Shown here: positions 31,207-38,425 of the stretch, in pieces
Numbering within the stretch: the first letter of the stretch is position 1
Layout of the letters: the number at the start of each line of letters is the position of its first letter
Assembly: GCA_937893015.1 (NCBI GenBank)
Contig: CALBJX010000085.1
Span: forward strand, 1 to 41,034
From: an uncultured Verrucomicrobiales bacterium
GTDB taxonomy: Bacteria > Verrucomicrobiota > Verrucomicrobiia > Verrucomicrobiales > Akkermansiaceae
Direction: 5' to 3'
DNA length: 41,034 nt
Made by a program: the position numbers and the translations under genes
The notes under the pieces: model-generated
The model's input: the letters and a program-made list of their open reading frames with translations, nothing else
Databases searched by the model: none
Told to the model about the DNA's origin: nothing

Positions 31207-32804
31207 GCGAACATACGACCATCAACGAGAGGCTGAACAACCCTCTCTGGCGTCTGCAGCACCTGTACTGGATTGAGACCAAGAGCGGGCGCATGCAGCG
31301 CTTCTCCCCGAACGCCGCCCAGCTGCGGCTCCACAGGAATCTGTGGAGCCGCAACGCGGTGCTCAAGGCTCGCCAGCTGGGCATCTCCACCTATGTGGCC
31401 ATGCTCATGCTCGACCGCTGCCTCTTCACGCCGAATTTCCACGCGGGCATCATCGATAAAACCCTGCCCGATGCGGAGATGAAGCTGGAGAAGGTGCGTT
31501 TTGCGTGGGAGCATCTCGACTACGTGCCGCCCGGGGCGGACGCTCGGGAGAAGGCGCTCGCCTACCTCGGCGGGCTCATCAAGCAGCGCAGCGGGGCCCT
31601 CAAAAAGCAGGAGTGGCACCCCGTCACCGATGCCCGCACACGGCTGGGCTTTGCCAACGGCAGCGATATCCGCCTGGGCACCACGCTGCGCGGCGGCACG
31701 CTCCAGTTGCTGCATGTCTCGGAGCTGGCGCACGTCTCCGTACACGCCCCGTGGCGTGCGCGGGAAATCCGCACGGGCGCCATCAACACCGTGCCGGCGG
31801 AGGGCGTCATCATTCTGGAGAGCACGCACGAGGGCGGTCGCTACGGCGTGAACTACGAGATGACGGTGCAGGCCATGGAGAACGCCGCCAAGGAGGAGCT
31901 CTCCCCGCTGGACTTCCGCTTCTTCTTCTTCAGCTGGGCGGACCACCCGGACTACGCGCTCGCGGGCTCGGGCGGGTGGAGCGACACGCTCGCCGCCTAC
32001 TTCGAAAAGCTGGAGACCGAGCAGGGGGTGAAGCTGACGCACGCGCAGAAACTTTGGTACGCCCGCATGGAGCGCACCATGGGCTCCGCCATGCGGCAGG
32101 AGTACCCGACGACGCCCGAGGAGGCTTTCTCCACGGGTGACGACGGCTCTATCTACGGGCACCAAATCGCACTGCTGCGCGAGCAGGGCTGCGTGGGCGC
32201 GGAGTTCGAGGTGTTCCCGAACGAGCCGCTCTACACGGCGTGGGACCTTGGTCTCTCTGACCACACGGCTATCTGGCTGGTGCAGCAGGTGGGCGGCAAG
32301 GTCTACTGGCTGGACCACTACGCCGCCAACCAGCTCCCGCTGGAGCACTACGCCGCCAAGATGCATGAGTGGGAGGCTCAATACGGCACTATCGCCACGC
32401 ACCTGTTGCCGCACGATGCCGCCCACCGCGACCCGCACGGGCAATCATACGTCGAGAGCTTGGCGAAAGAGGGTATTACCCGCGTCCGCGTGGTGCCGCG
32501 CACACCCGATGTGTGGCGCGGTATCAACGCCCTGCGTGTGCTGCTCTCCCGCAGCTGGTTCCACCGCCGCACCTTGGCTCAGCGCGTCAATCTTCGCGGG
32601 GAGAAGGAGCCGAGCGGACTCACCTGTCTGGAGATGTACCGCAGCGCACCTGCGGGCACGGGCGGGGCTCTGCGCGAAACGCCGCTGCACGATGCCGCCT
32701 CTCACAGCGCGGATGCCGCCCGCATGTTTGCAGAGGCTCTGTCGCACGGGCTGGTGGCACCCCTCGTGCCGTTGAGGGTACCCTCCCGCCGAGCCAGAAT
32801 GTGA
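31203..32804 (+). CDS. Phage-type terminase large subunit
   Basis: A 533-residue terminase with both activities apparently intact. The ATPase part has the terminase P-loop KARQLGIST (55-63), a Walker B-like LLHVSELAHV (169-178) and the coupling motif LESTHEGG (205-212). The RNase H-like nuclease part has Asp348 (YTAWDLGLSDHTAIW), Asp405 (LLPHDAAHRD) and Asp504 (HDAASHSADAARMFAEAL), matching the metal-binding aspartates. Such enzymes package DNA into capsids. No portal, capsid, small terminase, tail or integrase gene is in the window. It overlaps the giant gene by 4 bp and is followed by a strong terminator, so the cassette is a complete transcription unit. Confidence 0.9.
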   Translation: MSEHTTINERLNNPLWRLQHLYWIETKSGRMQRFSPNAAQLRLHRNLWSRNAVLKARQLGISTYVAMLMLDRCLFTPNFHAGIIDKTLPDAEMKLEKVRFAWEHLDYVPPGADAREKALAYLGGLIKQRSGALKKQEWHPVTDARTRLGFANGSDIRLGTTLRGGTLQLLHVSELAHVSVHAPWRAREIRTGAINTVPAEGVIILESTHEGGRYGVNYEMTVQAMENAAKEELSPLDFRFFFFSWADHPDYALAGSGGWSDTLAAYFEKLETEQGVKLTHAQKLWYARMERTMGSAMRQEYPTTPEEAFSTGDDGSIYGHQIALLREQGCVGAEFEVFPNEPLYTAWDLGLSDHTAIWLVQQVGGKVYWLDHYAANQLPLEHYAAKMHEWEAQYGTIATHLLPHDAAHRDPHGQSYVESLAKEGITRVRVVPRTPDVWRGINALRVLLSRSWFHRRTLAQRVNLRGEKEPSGLTCLEMYRSAPAGTGGALRETPLHDAASHSADAARMFAEALSHGLVAPLVPLRVPSRRARM

Positions 32805-32812
32805 AGGCAAGC

Positions 32813-32845
32813 GCATCCGCTTCTGAATGAGGCGGATGCTTTTTT
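32813..32845 (+). terminator. Intrinsic terminator after the terminase gene
   Basis: GCATCCGC (32813-32820) pairs with GCGGATGC (32832-32839) and is followed by TTTTTT. It lies 8 nt after the terminase stop. Confidence 0.9.
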
Positions 32846-32879
32846 GTGCGTTCTCGCGTCGCACGCCTCATGATTGAGC

Positions 32880-32908
32880 TTGCCAAGGGAACGGGGTGGG
32901 GGTATAAT
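32880..32908 (+). promoter_or_regulatory. Promoter of the sugar salvage pair
   Basis: TTGCCA (32880-32885), a 17-nt spacer and a consensus TATAAT (32903-32908). A leader of about 44 nt contains the small hairpin ACGGG/CCCGT. No Shine-Dalgarno sequence precedes the ATG at 32959. Confidence 0.82.
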
Positions 32909-32958
32909 GTGCGCGAACGGGTGTATGCCCGTAAATTTCTCATCAGAAAGTAACACTT

Positions 32959-33867
32959 ATGAAACCGACACTCCTTGTTCTTGCAGCAGGTATGGGCAGC
33001 CGCTACGGCGGTCTCAAGCAGCTGGACCCCATGGGCCCCAATGGTGAAGTGATTCTCGATTACTCCGTGTACGATGCCATCCGCGCCGGTTTCGGCAAGG
33101 TGGTGTTCATCATCCGCAAGGACTTTGAAGAAGCCTTCAAGGCTCAGGTCGGCGCCCGCTTCGCCGGCAAGATTGAGGTGGACTATGCGTTCCAGAGCCT
33201 CGATGACCTGCCCGAGGGTTACAGCGTTCCCGAAGGCCGCGTGAAGCCCTGGGGCACCGCGCACGCTCTGCTCGCCGCCCGAGACGTGGTGAAGGAGCCC
33301 TTCGGCGTGGTGAATGCCGACGACTTCTACGGCGCCGATGCCTTCGCCAAGGCCGCCGAGTTCCTGACCTCCGCTCCCGCCGCCGACGGCAAGGAGCACT
33401 ACGGCATGATCGGCTACCCCCTCAAGAACACGCTTTCCGACCACGGCGACGTGAACCGCGGCGTGTGCGGCATTAAGGACGGCTTCCTCAACAGCGTGGA
33501 GGAATACACCAAGATTATGCGCGAAGAGGACGGCGTGTGCCGCGGCAACAGCCTGAGCGGCGAGCGCAAGCCCGTGGATGCAGAGGAGCTCGTCTCCATG
33601 AACTTCTGGGTGTTCCCCGCCTCCTTCATCGACCAGATTAAGGGCCACTTCACGAACTTCCTTGCCGAGCACGGCACGGAGCTCAAGAGCGAGTGCTACA
33701 TCCCCACCGTGGTGGACGAGCTCATCCACAACGGCAAGGCCGATTGCAGCGTCATCAAGACCACCGCCAACTGGCTGGGCGTCACCTACCCGAGCGACAA
33801 GCCCGCCGTGGTGGAGAGCATCGCCAAGCTCGTGGAGGACGGCGTGTACCCCGCCAAGCTCGGCTAA
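32959..33867 (+). CDS. Sugar-1-phosphate nucleotidyltransferase family protein
   Basis: A 302-residue nucleotidyltransferase (GT-A-like fold). The nucleotide-binding signature is LLVLAAGMGSRYGGLKQLDP (residues 5-24), and the metal-binding aspartates occur in FGVVNADDFYGADAF (about 115-129). It probably transfers UMP (or another NMP) from NTP to a sugar 1-phosphate. It is directly upstream of a NahK-like kinase (13 nt), an arrangement that would turn free hexosamines first into the 1-phosphate and then into the nucleotide sugar. It is longer than MurU (about 225) and different in the N-terminal motif from GalU (about 300). Confidence 0.85.
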   Translation: MKPTLLVLAAGMGSRYGGLKQLDPMGPNGEVILDYSVYDAIRAGFGKVVFIIRKDFEEAFKAQVGARFAGKIEVDYAFQSLDDLPEGYSVPEGRVKPWGTAHALLAARDVVKEPFGVVNADDFYGADAFAKAAEFLTSAPAADGKEHYGMIGYPLKNTLSDHGDVNRGVCGIKDGFLNSVEEYTKIMREEDGVCRGNSLSGERKPVDAEELVSMNFWVFPASFIDQIKGHFTNFLAEHGTELKSECYIPTVVDELIHNGKADCSVIKTTANWLGVTYPSDKPAVVESIAKLVEDGVYPAKLG

Positions 33868-33880
33868 CCCCCGCTTCGTT

Positions 33881-34972
33881 ATGTACGACATCAAAGCTAT
33901 TGCGGGGCTCTTCGACCTGCGTGCCGACTATGTGTGCGGCGGCCCCTACGGCAGCGGCCACATCAATGACACCTTCCGTCTGGAGGTGGACCAGGCCGGC
34001 ATGCGCGTGAGCTTCATCCTGCAGCGCATCAACAGCAACGTGTTCAAGCAGCCCATTCCGCTGATGGACAACGTGAAGCGCGTGACGGACGAAGCCCTGC
34101 GCGTGCTGCTGGAGGAGGGGTGCAAGGAGGCTTACCGCCGCACCCTCACCATCATCCCCGCCAAGGACGGCAAGCCCTATGCACAGGATGCCGAGGGCAA
34201 CGTGTGGCGCGTGTACCCCTTCATCGAGCGTGCCCGCACCTACGACATGATTGAGAACCCCGGCCAGTGTGTCGAGGTGGCTCGCGCCTTCGGTAACTTC
34301 CAGAAGCTGGGTGCCAACCTTCCCGGGGCTCCCCTCTTCGAGACGATTCCCGACTTCCACAACACGACGAAGCGTTTCAAGAACTTCCAAAACGCCATCG
34401 CCGCCGACCCTCTGGGCCGCGCCAAGGATGTGCAGAAGGAAATCGACTGGTTCCTCTCCCGCGAGGCCGACTGCCACAAGGTCGTCAACTATCTGGCGAG
34501 CGGTGAGCTGCCCCTGCGCGTCACGCACAACGACACCAAGCTCAACAACGTCATGCTCGATGACGTGACGGGCGAGGGCATCTGCGTGATTGACCTGGAC
34601 ACCACCATGCCCGGTTCCTCCCTGTACGACTTCGGCGACATGATTCGCACCTCCACCTCCCCCGCTGCGGAGGACGAGAAGGACACCTCCCTCGTCACCA
34701 TGCGCATGGAGTACTTCGAGGCACTCGCCAAGGGCTACTGCGAAGCCGCCACCTTCCTCACCCCGCTGGAGAAGGAGCTGCTTCCGTTCTCCGGCAAGCT
34801 GCTCACCATGGAGTGCGGCATGCGCTTCCTGACGGACTATCTGGAGGGCGACACCTACTTCAAGATTAAGCGCCCCGAGCACAACCTCGACCGCTGCCGC
34901 ACGCAGATTGCGCTGGTGGAATCCATCGAGGCTCAGATGGACGCGATGATGAAGGTCGTCGAGAAGTACTAA
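33881..34972 (+). CDS. NahK-like N-acetylhexosamine 1-kinase (APH-fold phosphotransferase)
   Basis: A 363-residue aminoglycoside-phosphotransferase-fold kinase. The catalytic loop is RVTHNDTKLNNVMLDD (His216, Asp218) and the metal-binding motif is VIDLDTTMPGSSLYDFGDMI, closely resembling N-acetylhexosamine 1-kinases, which phosphorylate GlcNAc/GalNAc at C1. GSGHINDTFRLE near residues 24-35 is the Gly-rich nucleotide loop. The frame is open from 33662, but the ATG at 33881 follows the stop of the upstream gene and gives the natural N-terminus. AmgK-type cell-wall sugar recycling is the main alternative. A terminator closes the two-gene unit. Confidence 0.85.
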   Translation: MYDIKAIAGLFDLRADYVCGGPYGSGHINDTFRLEVDQAGMRVSFILQRINSNVFKQPIPLMDNVKRVTDEALRVLLEEGCKEAYRRTLTIIPAKDGKPYAQDAEGNVWRVYPFIERARTYDMIENPGQCVEVARAFGNFQKLGANLPGAPLFETIPDFHNTTKRFKNFQNAIAADPLGRAKDVQKEIDWFLSREADCHKVVNYLASGELPLRVTHNDTKLNNVMLDDVTGEGICVIDLDTTMPGSSLYDFGDMIRTSTSPAAEDEKDTSLVTMRMEYFEALAKGYCEAATFLTPLEKELLPFSGKLLTMECGMRFLTDYLEGDTYFKIKRPEHNLDRCRTQIALVESIEAQMDAMMKVVEKY

Positions 34973-34995
34973 GCCTTTTCTCCATTCTCTTTCCA

Positions 34996-35028
34996 CGCCC
35001 GACGGCCCCTCGCCGTCGGGCGTTTTTT
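34996..35028 (+). terminator. Intrinsic terminator after the kinase gene
   Basis: CGCCCGACGG (34996-35005) pairs with CCGTCGGGCG (35013-35022) and is followed by TTTTTT. Confidence 0.92.
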
Positions 35029-35032
35029 GTGT

Positions 35033-35065
35033 CCTTATCCTCGGCGTCCGTAGCGGAGGATAAGG
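35033..35065. repeat. 10-bp inverted repeat
   Basis: CCTTATCCTC (35033-35042) and GAGGATAAGG (35056-35065) are a perfect inverted pair with a 13-nt loop holding CGTCCGTAGCG. On the minus strand it lies just after the alternative stop (35068) of the small ORF and may end its transcript, though no T run follows. Confidence 0.6.
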
Positions 35066-35089
35066 AGTCAGAGCGCGATGATAAGAAGC

Positions 35090-35242
35090 TCAACCGGGTA
35101 AAACAGGAGCATCATGAACGCGCTGCCGAGCTCCATGGGCCCCTTGGGGGGGGGCTGCCAATCGGTGTAGAAAGCCCTCTCCTCCGTTCAGCTCAGCGTA
35201 AAAGCCTTCGGGCCCAGGCACGGAGACGCAGCAATCCTTCAT
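35090..35242 (-). CDS. Small ORF interrupted by a nine-base homopolymer (possible frameshifted or phase-variable gene)
   Basis: The ATG at 35242 is preceded by AAAGGAG with 6-nt spacing, the only good Shine-Dalgarno sequence I see in the window. The frame as read gives 50 residues beginning MKDCCVSVPGPEGFYAELNG and ending VLPG. At 35146-35154 there are nine consecutive C (minus strand). Deleting one C joins the frame to a more protein-like end, KGPMELGSAFMMLLFYPVEL and a few hydrophobic residues, with a stop at 35068. That product would be a small protein with a C-terminal membrane helix. The current state could be a pseudogene, a sequencing error or an OFF phase. No family recognised. Confidence 0.4.
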   Translation of the reverse strand: MKDCCVSVPGPEGFYAELNGGEGFLHRLAAPPQGAHGARQRVHDAPVLPG

Positions 35243-35302
35243 GTAGCTCTCCTTTCCCAAATCACAAATCAAAAATCAAATATTTCTTATCACAAATTAC
35301 CC

Positions 35303-35323
35303 CGACAAATCCACGATTTGTCG
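35303..35323. repeat. 9-bp inverted repeat
   Basis: CGACAAATC (35303-35311) and GATTTGTCG (35315-35323) with a 3-nt loop, 42 bp downstream of the SDR-type gene on the minus strand. It may be a weak transcription end. The stretch 35261-35300 next to it is AT-rich with degenerate AATCA/AAATC units. Confidence 0.55.
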
Positions 35324-35364
35324 AATCGCTCTATGGGGGGCCATGGCGGAGATTGTTGCCGTGG

Positions 35365-36285
35365 TTATTTCCGCCGAGCCAATTCAGACTCGTAGCGGCG
35401 GCCCAGCGTTTCCGCGTGCTGCATCACCCAGTCGCTCAGGCGGCGTTGCCCCGCGGGCGGGACGTCGACGGCGAGCCTGTCCTGCGAGAGCCCCGCAATT
35501 TCATCCCGCGTCAGCATGACATCGCCCACAAGGGCGCCGAGGACGCGCGTGGCGAGCAGGCCGAACCAAGCAGGCACGGGCAGGATGGGGCGGGGCGTGT
35601 GCATGGCGTGCGCCAAGAGCTGCCAGAGCTCGCGGAAGCTGTAGGTCTCTGCGCCTGTGGCGTTGATGATGCGGTGCGCTTCCGTCTGTTCCGCTTCATC
35701 GAGGGCGAGTTCCGCGAAATCCTGCACATGGATGGGTTGCAGGCGGTAGTGCCCCATGCCGAAGGTGGCGACGGCGGGCAGGTGCCGCAGCGACCATGCC
35801 ATGTTGTTGATGAGGATGGATTCCGCCGGCGTCTCCCCGAAAAGCACGGCGGGGCGCAGGATGCTGTGGGGGATGCCCGAGGCGACGAGCGCGGCCTCCA
35901 GCTCCGCCTTGCCGCGGAAATAGGGCAGCGCGGACTGCGCATCGGGCTTGGTGATGCTCGTGTGGACAAGGCGTTGCACCCCCGCTGCCTGTGCGGCGGC
36001 AAAGAGCTTTTTCGTGTTCTCCACCGCCGTATCATGGCTGAACGCGGCGTGGCCCTTGCCCGCATAGGAAAAGCGCACCCAGTAGGTGTTGATGAGCACA
36101 TCCACGCCCTCCAACACGTTTTCCTGCGTGCTCCACGGCAGGGGGCGCAGCTCGTAGCCCTGCGGGTTCGGCAGGCGCCCCGCGGAATCCGTGAGCCCGA
36201 TGACACGGTGGCCGCGTCGCGTGGCTTCTGCTGCGATATAGCGGCCGCTGTAACCTAAAACTCCTGTGATAGCGATTGTTTTCAT
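35365..36285 (-). CDS. NAD(P)-binding SDR/NmrA-type protein
   Basis: A 306-residue atypical or extended short-chain dehydrogenase-like protein. The N-terminal dinucleotide loop is ITGVLGYSGRYIAAEA (G-x-x-G-x-x-G with Val-Leu in place of the usual Gly-Thr). Later features are LVHTSITKP, PYFRGKAELEAALVASGIP with the Tyr/Lys-type pair replaced by Phe-Arg-Gly-Lys, ILRPAVLFGE and PIHVQDFAELALDEA, typical of NAD-dependent epimerase-like or NmrA-like proteins. The missing catalytic tyrosine suggests a sensor or a non-classical reductase. An operator identical in 17 of 18 bases to one at the adjacent regulator gene overlaps its start region, so it is probably controlled by that regulator. Confidence 0.82.
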   Translation of the reverse strand: MKTIAITGVLGYSGRYIAAEATRRGHRVIGLTDSAGRLPNPQGYELRPLPWSTQENVLEGVDVLINTYWVRFSYAGKGHAAFSHDTAVENTKKLFAAAQAAGVQRLVHTSITKPDAQSALPYFRGKAELEAALVASGIPHSILRPAVLFGETPAESILINNMAWSLRHLPAVATFGMGHYRLQPIHVQDFAELALDEAEQTEAHRIINATGAETYSFRELWQLLAHAMHTPRPILPVPAWFGLLATRVLGALVGDVMLTRDEIAGLSQDRLAVDVPPAGQRRLSDWVMQHAETLGRRYESELARRK

Positions 36286-36287
36286 GA

Positions 36288-36305
36288 TTTCTGTAATTTG
36301 AGAAA
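36288..36305. promoter_or_regulatory. Operator-like palindrome upstream of the SDR-type gene
   Basis: TTTCTGTAATTTGAGAAA, fitting TTTCTNAAATTTNAGAAA with one mismatch, 2 bp upstream of the ATG at 36285. Confidence 0.65.
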
Positions 36306-36344
36306 ATTGTATCGAGAAAGCGAACGGGAAAATATGAGAGTGAA

Positions 36345-36866
36345 TCAGAGCTTGGCTATCAGCCCGAGCAGCTTGCTGCCCATGGTGGCAGCGCGGCGGA
36401 AAAGAGAGGTGGGGTAGCTCTGCGCGGCCGCGGCGAAGGTGTCAGCGGCGGAGAGGAGCTCCTGCATGGCTTCCATGCGCTGCGTGAGTATCGTGTCGCC
36501 CTCCGCGCGGGCGGCGGAGAGGCATTCCGCGACGGCCAGAACAGCGCCCTCCGTCTCGCGGCGTCGCCGCTCTTCGAGAATGCGGCGGGCGATTTCCCAC
36601 ACATCGGTCTCGGCGGTGAAATACTGACGACGTTCCCCGGGGACGCTATGGCGATAGATCAGGCGAAAATCCTCGAGCTCGCGCAGGGAGGTGGACACAT
36701 TGGAGCGCGCCAGCCCCAGCGTTTCGCATATTTCCTCCGGGCTCAGCGCCTTGTCGCAGATATAGAGCAGCCCGTGCAGCATAGCCGTGGAGCGCGGGAT
36801 ACCCCAGCGCGTGCCCATGTCACCCCAGCGTCTCACAAAGCGTTCCTGTGTGCTGCTCAACTGCAT
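36345..36866 (-). CDS. GbsR/MarR-type transcriptional regulator
   Basis: A 173-residue winged-helix regulator. RRWGDMGTRWGIPRSTAMLH at the N-terminus is characteristic of the GbsR branch. The helix-turn-helix is LSPEEICETLGLARSNVSTS then LRELEDFRLIYRHSVPGERR as recognition helix and wing. The C-terminal half is helical (dimerisation). The gene lies upstream of the SDR-type gene (59 nt). A palindrome (36875-36892) covers its own promoter, and a near-identical one precedes the SDR gene, so autoregulation and control of the neighbour are likely. The ligand is unknown. Confidence 0.87.
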   Translation of the reverse strand: MQLSSTQERFVRRWGDMGTRWGIPRSTAMLHGLLYICDKALSPEEICETLGLARSNVSTSLRELEDFRLIYRHSVPGERRQYFTAETDVWEIARRILEERRRRETEGAVLAVAECLSAARAEGDTILTQRMEAMQELLSAADTFAAAAQSYPTSLFRRAATMGSKLLGLIAKL

Positions 36867-36871
36867 GACTG

Positions 36872-36900
36872 TATTTTCTGAAATTTGAGAAATTTGTCAA
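36872..36900 (-). promoter_or_regulatory. Promoter of the GbsR-type regulator with embedded operator
   Basis: On the minus strand TTGACA (36900-36895), a 17-nt spacer and a weak AAAATA (36877-36872), then 5 nt to the ATG at 36866. The palindrome at 36875-36892 fills the spacer and -10. Confidence 0.65.
36875..36892. promoter_or_regulatory. Operator-like palindrome at the regulator promoter
   Basis: TTTCTGAAATTTGAGAAA: a perfect dyad (TTTCT, AAATTT, AGAAA) except for the two G positions. Confidence 0.7.
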
Positions 36901-37002
36901 GAACATTCTCGTAAAAATCTGCTTCGGCTGTGTGTAGCGACGCTGATCGGCGTATCCGTTAAGAGGGTAGAACCCTATCGGACGCTAAAAGACGTGGATT
37001 TT

Positions 37003-37130
37003 TACCCCCCAAAGAAACGCAAACCCTGTGTACTTCCTTTGTTGGTAAAATTGGCTGTAAGTTGCTTAAAGATAATACTTTGCGGTGTCAGCATGTTACA
37101 TGAAAAGTGATTTACATGGCAGATTTTAAG
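37003..37130. repeat. Diverged repeat, left copy
   Basis: About 128 bp that align nearly without gaps, at roughly 70% identity by eye, to 38924-39050. The best-conserved blocks are the start (ACCCCC then AAAGRAACGCAAA), TTACTTAAA-like and TGCGGTGTC in the middle, and TACATGGCAGATT at the end. The copies flank the AT-rich segment that holds the acyltransferase gene. No credible reading frame is shared. It fills most of the 304 bases between the regulator and acyltransferase genes. Confidence 0.65.
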
Positions 37131-37170
37131 GATTAATTTCTCCTCATCGAAGCTGACAGCAGCGGAAAAA

Positions 37171-38268
37171 TTACCAGTTCTCCATTTGTCTAATGCATCT
37201 TGGCGTTTTTGACGCTAAAAATTGGCAAATGTCGGATATATGCAAGATTATGAAGAGTTTTATCCTTATATACTCCAACATTGTTCCAGCGGTGTAGACG
37301 GCAAGGCTCAAAACGGGAATATACCACCATGGATATTTTGTCGCGATCGCCCAATCTTTAAGCAAAATGGTTAAATACCCCCATATGCCGCAATGAAAGA
37401 GATAGACACCAAATGCTGCCGGTGACAACAACTTCAATAGGCGCGCACTCCATATTGAGCGTATCGGGCACGCCATGAGTAGGAAAAAGAAGGAGAGAGC
37501 CTCCATGCATACAATGGGGGACTGATAATGTCTAAATAATAGATTTTCTACATTTCCTCCCCTTTTTAAAACAAGACAGCCCAACCCGCAACATAATGCA
37601 AAGATGAAAAATGCCGCCATTTTTCTCCGTTTTTGAATGCGTGCCGACTCCTGAGAGGGAATCAAATGGAGATGCAATTTCATATATGCCCCGCATATAT
37701 ACATCACGCCCAACCATAATACGCAGTGTCCGCGTGCAGCTAAGGCATCAGTAGAAGCAAAGCCCAAAAAAGAAAGTACAACAACAGATGCAAGGCACAG
37801 TAAGAAGCAATCGTTCTTGTTCATGTTTCTTATTCCTCTATTGAGAAAAGGCATAAAAACGAAAAGGGCAGAATAGGCGATAAAGTACCAGTACGGGCTC
37901 GTTAATGGGAATAGCCTTGTTAATACATACAACATAGAGCTTGGTTCCCCTACATATATCCATTTCGCGATTTCAATAAGCAGGACATAAAATGACACCT
38001 GCATCCATAATGCCAAATAGCGACTAATTCGCCACTTCTTATTAACACATAAAAAGCCCGTCAATAAGGCAAAAAGATTTACTGCGATAATCGTGGGGGC
38101 TTCCCAACAATTTGAAATCCATTTACCAACAGCATCATACTCATATGATAGTGATAAAAAGCCACTCATGCGGGCGACGTGTAAAATCACAACCATAAAC
38201 ATGGCTAACACCCGCACCAAATCTGCATTGGGATTTCGACTCTGAAAATTAATCTCCGATGACTTCAT
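37171..38268 (-). CDS. Acyltransferase family 3 membrane protein
   Basis: A 365-residue polytopic membrane protein of the Acyl_transf_3 (OafA/OatA/NodX-like) family. The N-terminus RNPNADLVRVLAMFMVVILH shows the conserved R...D..R...H pattern with the catalytic-type His30. About ten hydrophobic segments follow, including ITPYWYF-like SPYWYFIAYSALFVFMPFL and AAFGVYLFHCGIWGY near the C-terminus. Members O-acetylate surface polysaccharides or peptidoglycan. The gene is much more AT-rich than its surroundings and has different codon use, consistent with transfer. It has its own promoter with a palindrome in the spacer. The substrate is unknown. Confidence 0.88.
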   Translation of the reverse strand: MKSSEINFQSRNPNADLVRVLAMFMVVILHVARMSGFLSLSYEYDAVGKWISNCWEAPTIIAVNLFALLTGFLCVNKKWRISRYLALWMQVSFYVLLIEIAKWIYVGEPSSMLYVLTRLFPLTSPYWYFIAYSALFVFMPFLNRGIRNMNKNDCFLLCLASVVVLSFLGFASTDALAARGHCVLWLGVMYICGAYMKLHLHLIPSQESARIQKRRKMAAFFIFALCCGLGCLVLKRGGNVENLLFRHYQSPIVCMEALSFFFLLMACPIRSIWSARLLKLLSPAAFGVYLFHCGIWGYLTILLKDWAIATKYPWWYIPVLSLAVYTAGTMLEYIRIKLFIILHISDICQFLASKTPRCIRQMENW

Positions 38269-38279
38269 ACTTCTGACGC

Positions 38280-38308
38280 AGTATACGGCATTTGAAATGC
38301 TGTAGCAA
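38280..38308 (-). promoter_or_regulatory. Promoter of the acyltransferase gene with palindromic spacer
   Basis: On the minus strand TTGCTA (38308-38303), a 17-nt spacer and TATACT (38285-38280), then 11 nt to the ATG at 38268. The spacer holds the palindrome GCATTTGAAATGC (38288-38300). Confidence 0.75.
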
Positions 38309-38425
38309 GTCGAATATTTGCAAGCTATTAATTATCTGCTGTTTGAGCGTGTTCAGGCTAACGAATGGACAAACAGCGAAACGAGAATATTCTTCGTAAC
38401 ACATTCATACAGAATAATTATAAGT

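Noticed and set aside
33662..33880. N-terminal extension of the NahK-like kinase
   Set aside because: It overlaps the 3' end of the nucleotidyltransferase gene in another frame and reads as Ser/Thr/Arg-rich shadow sequence.
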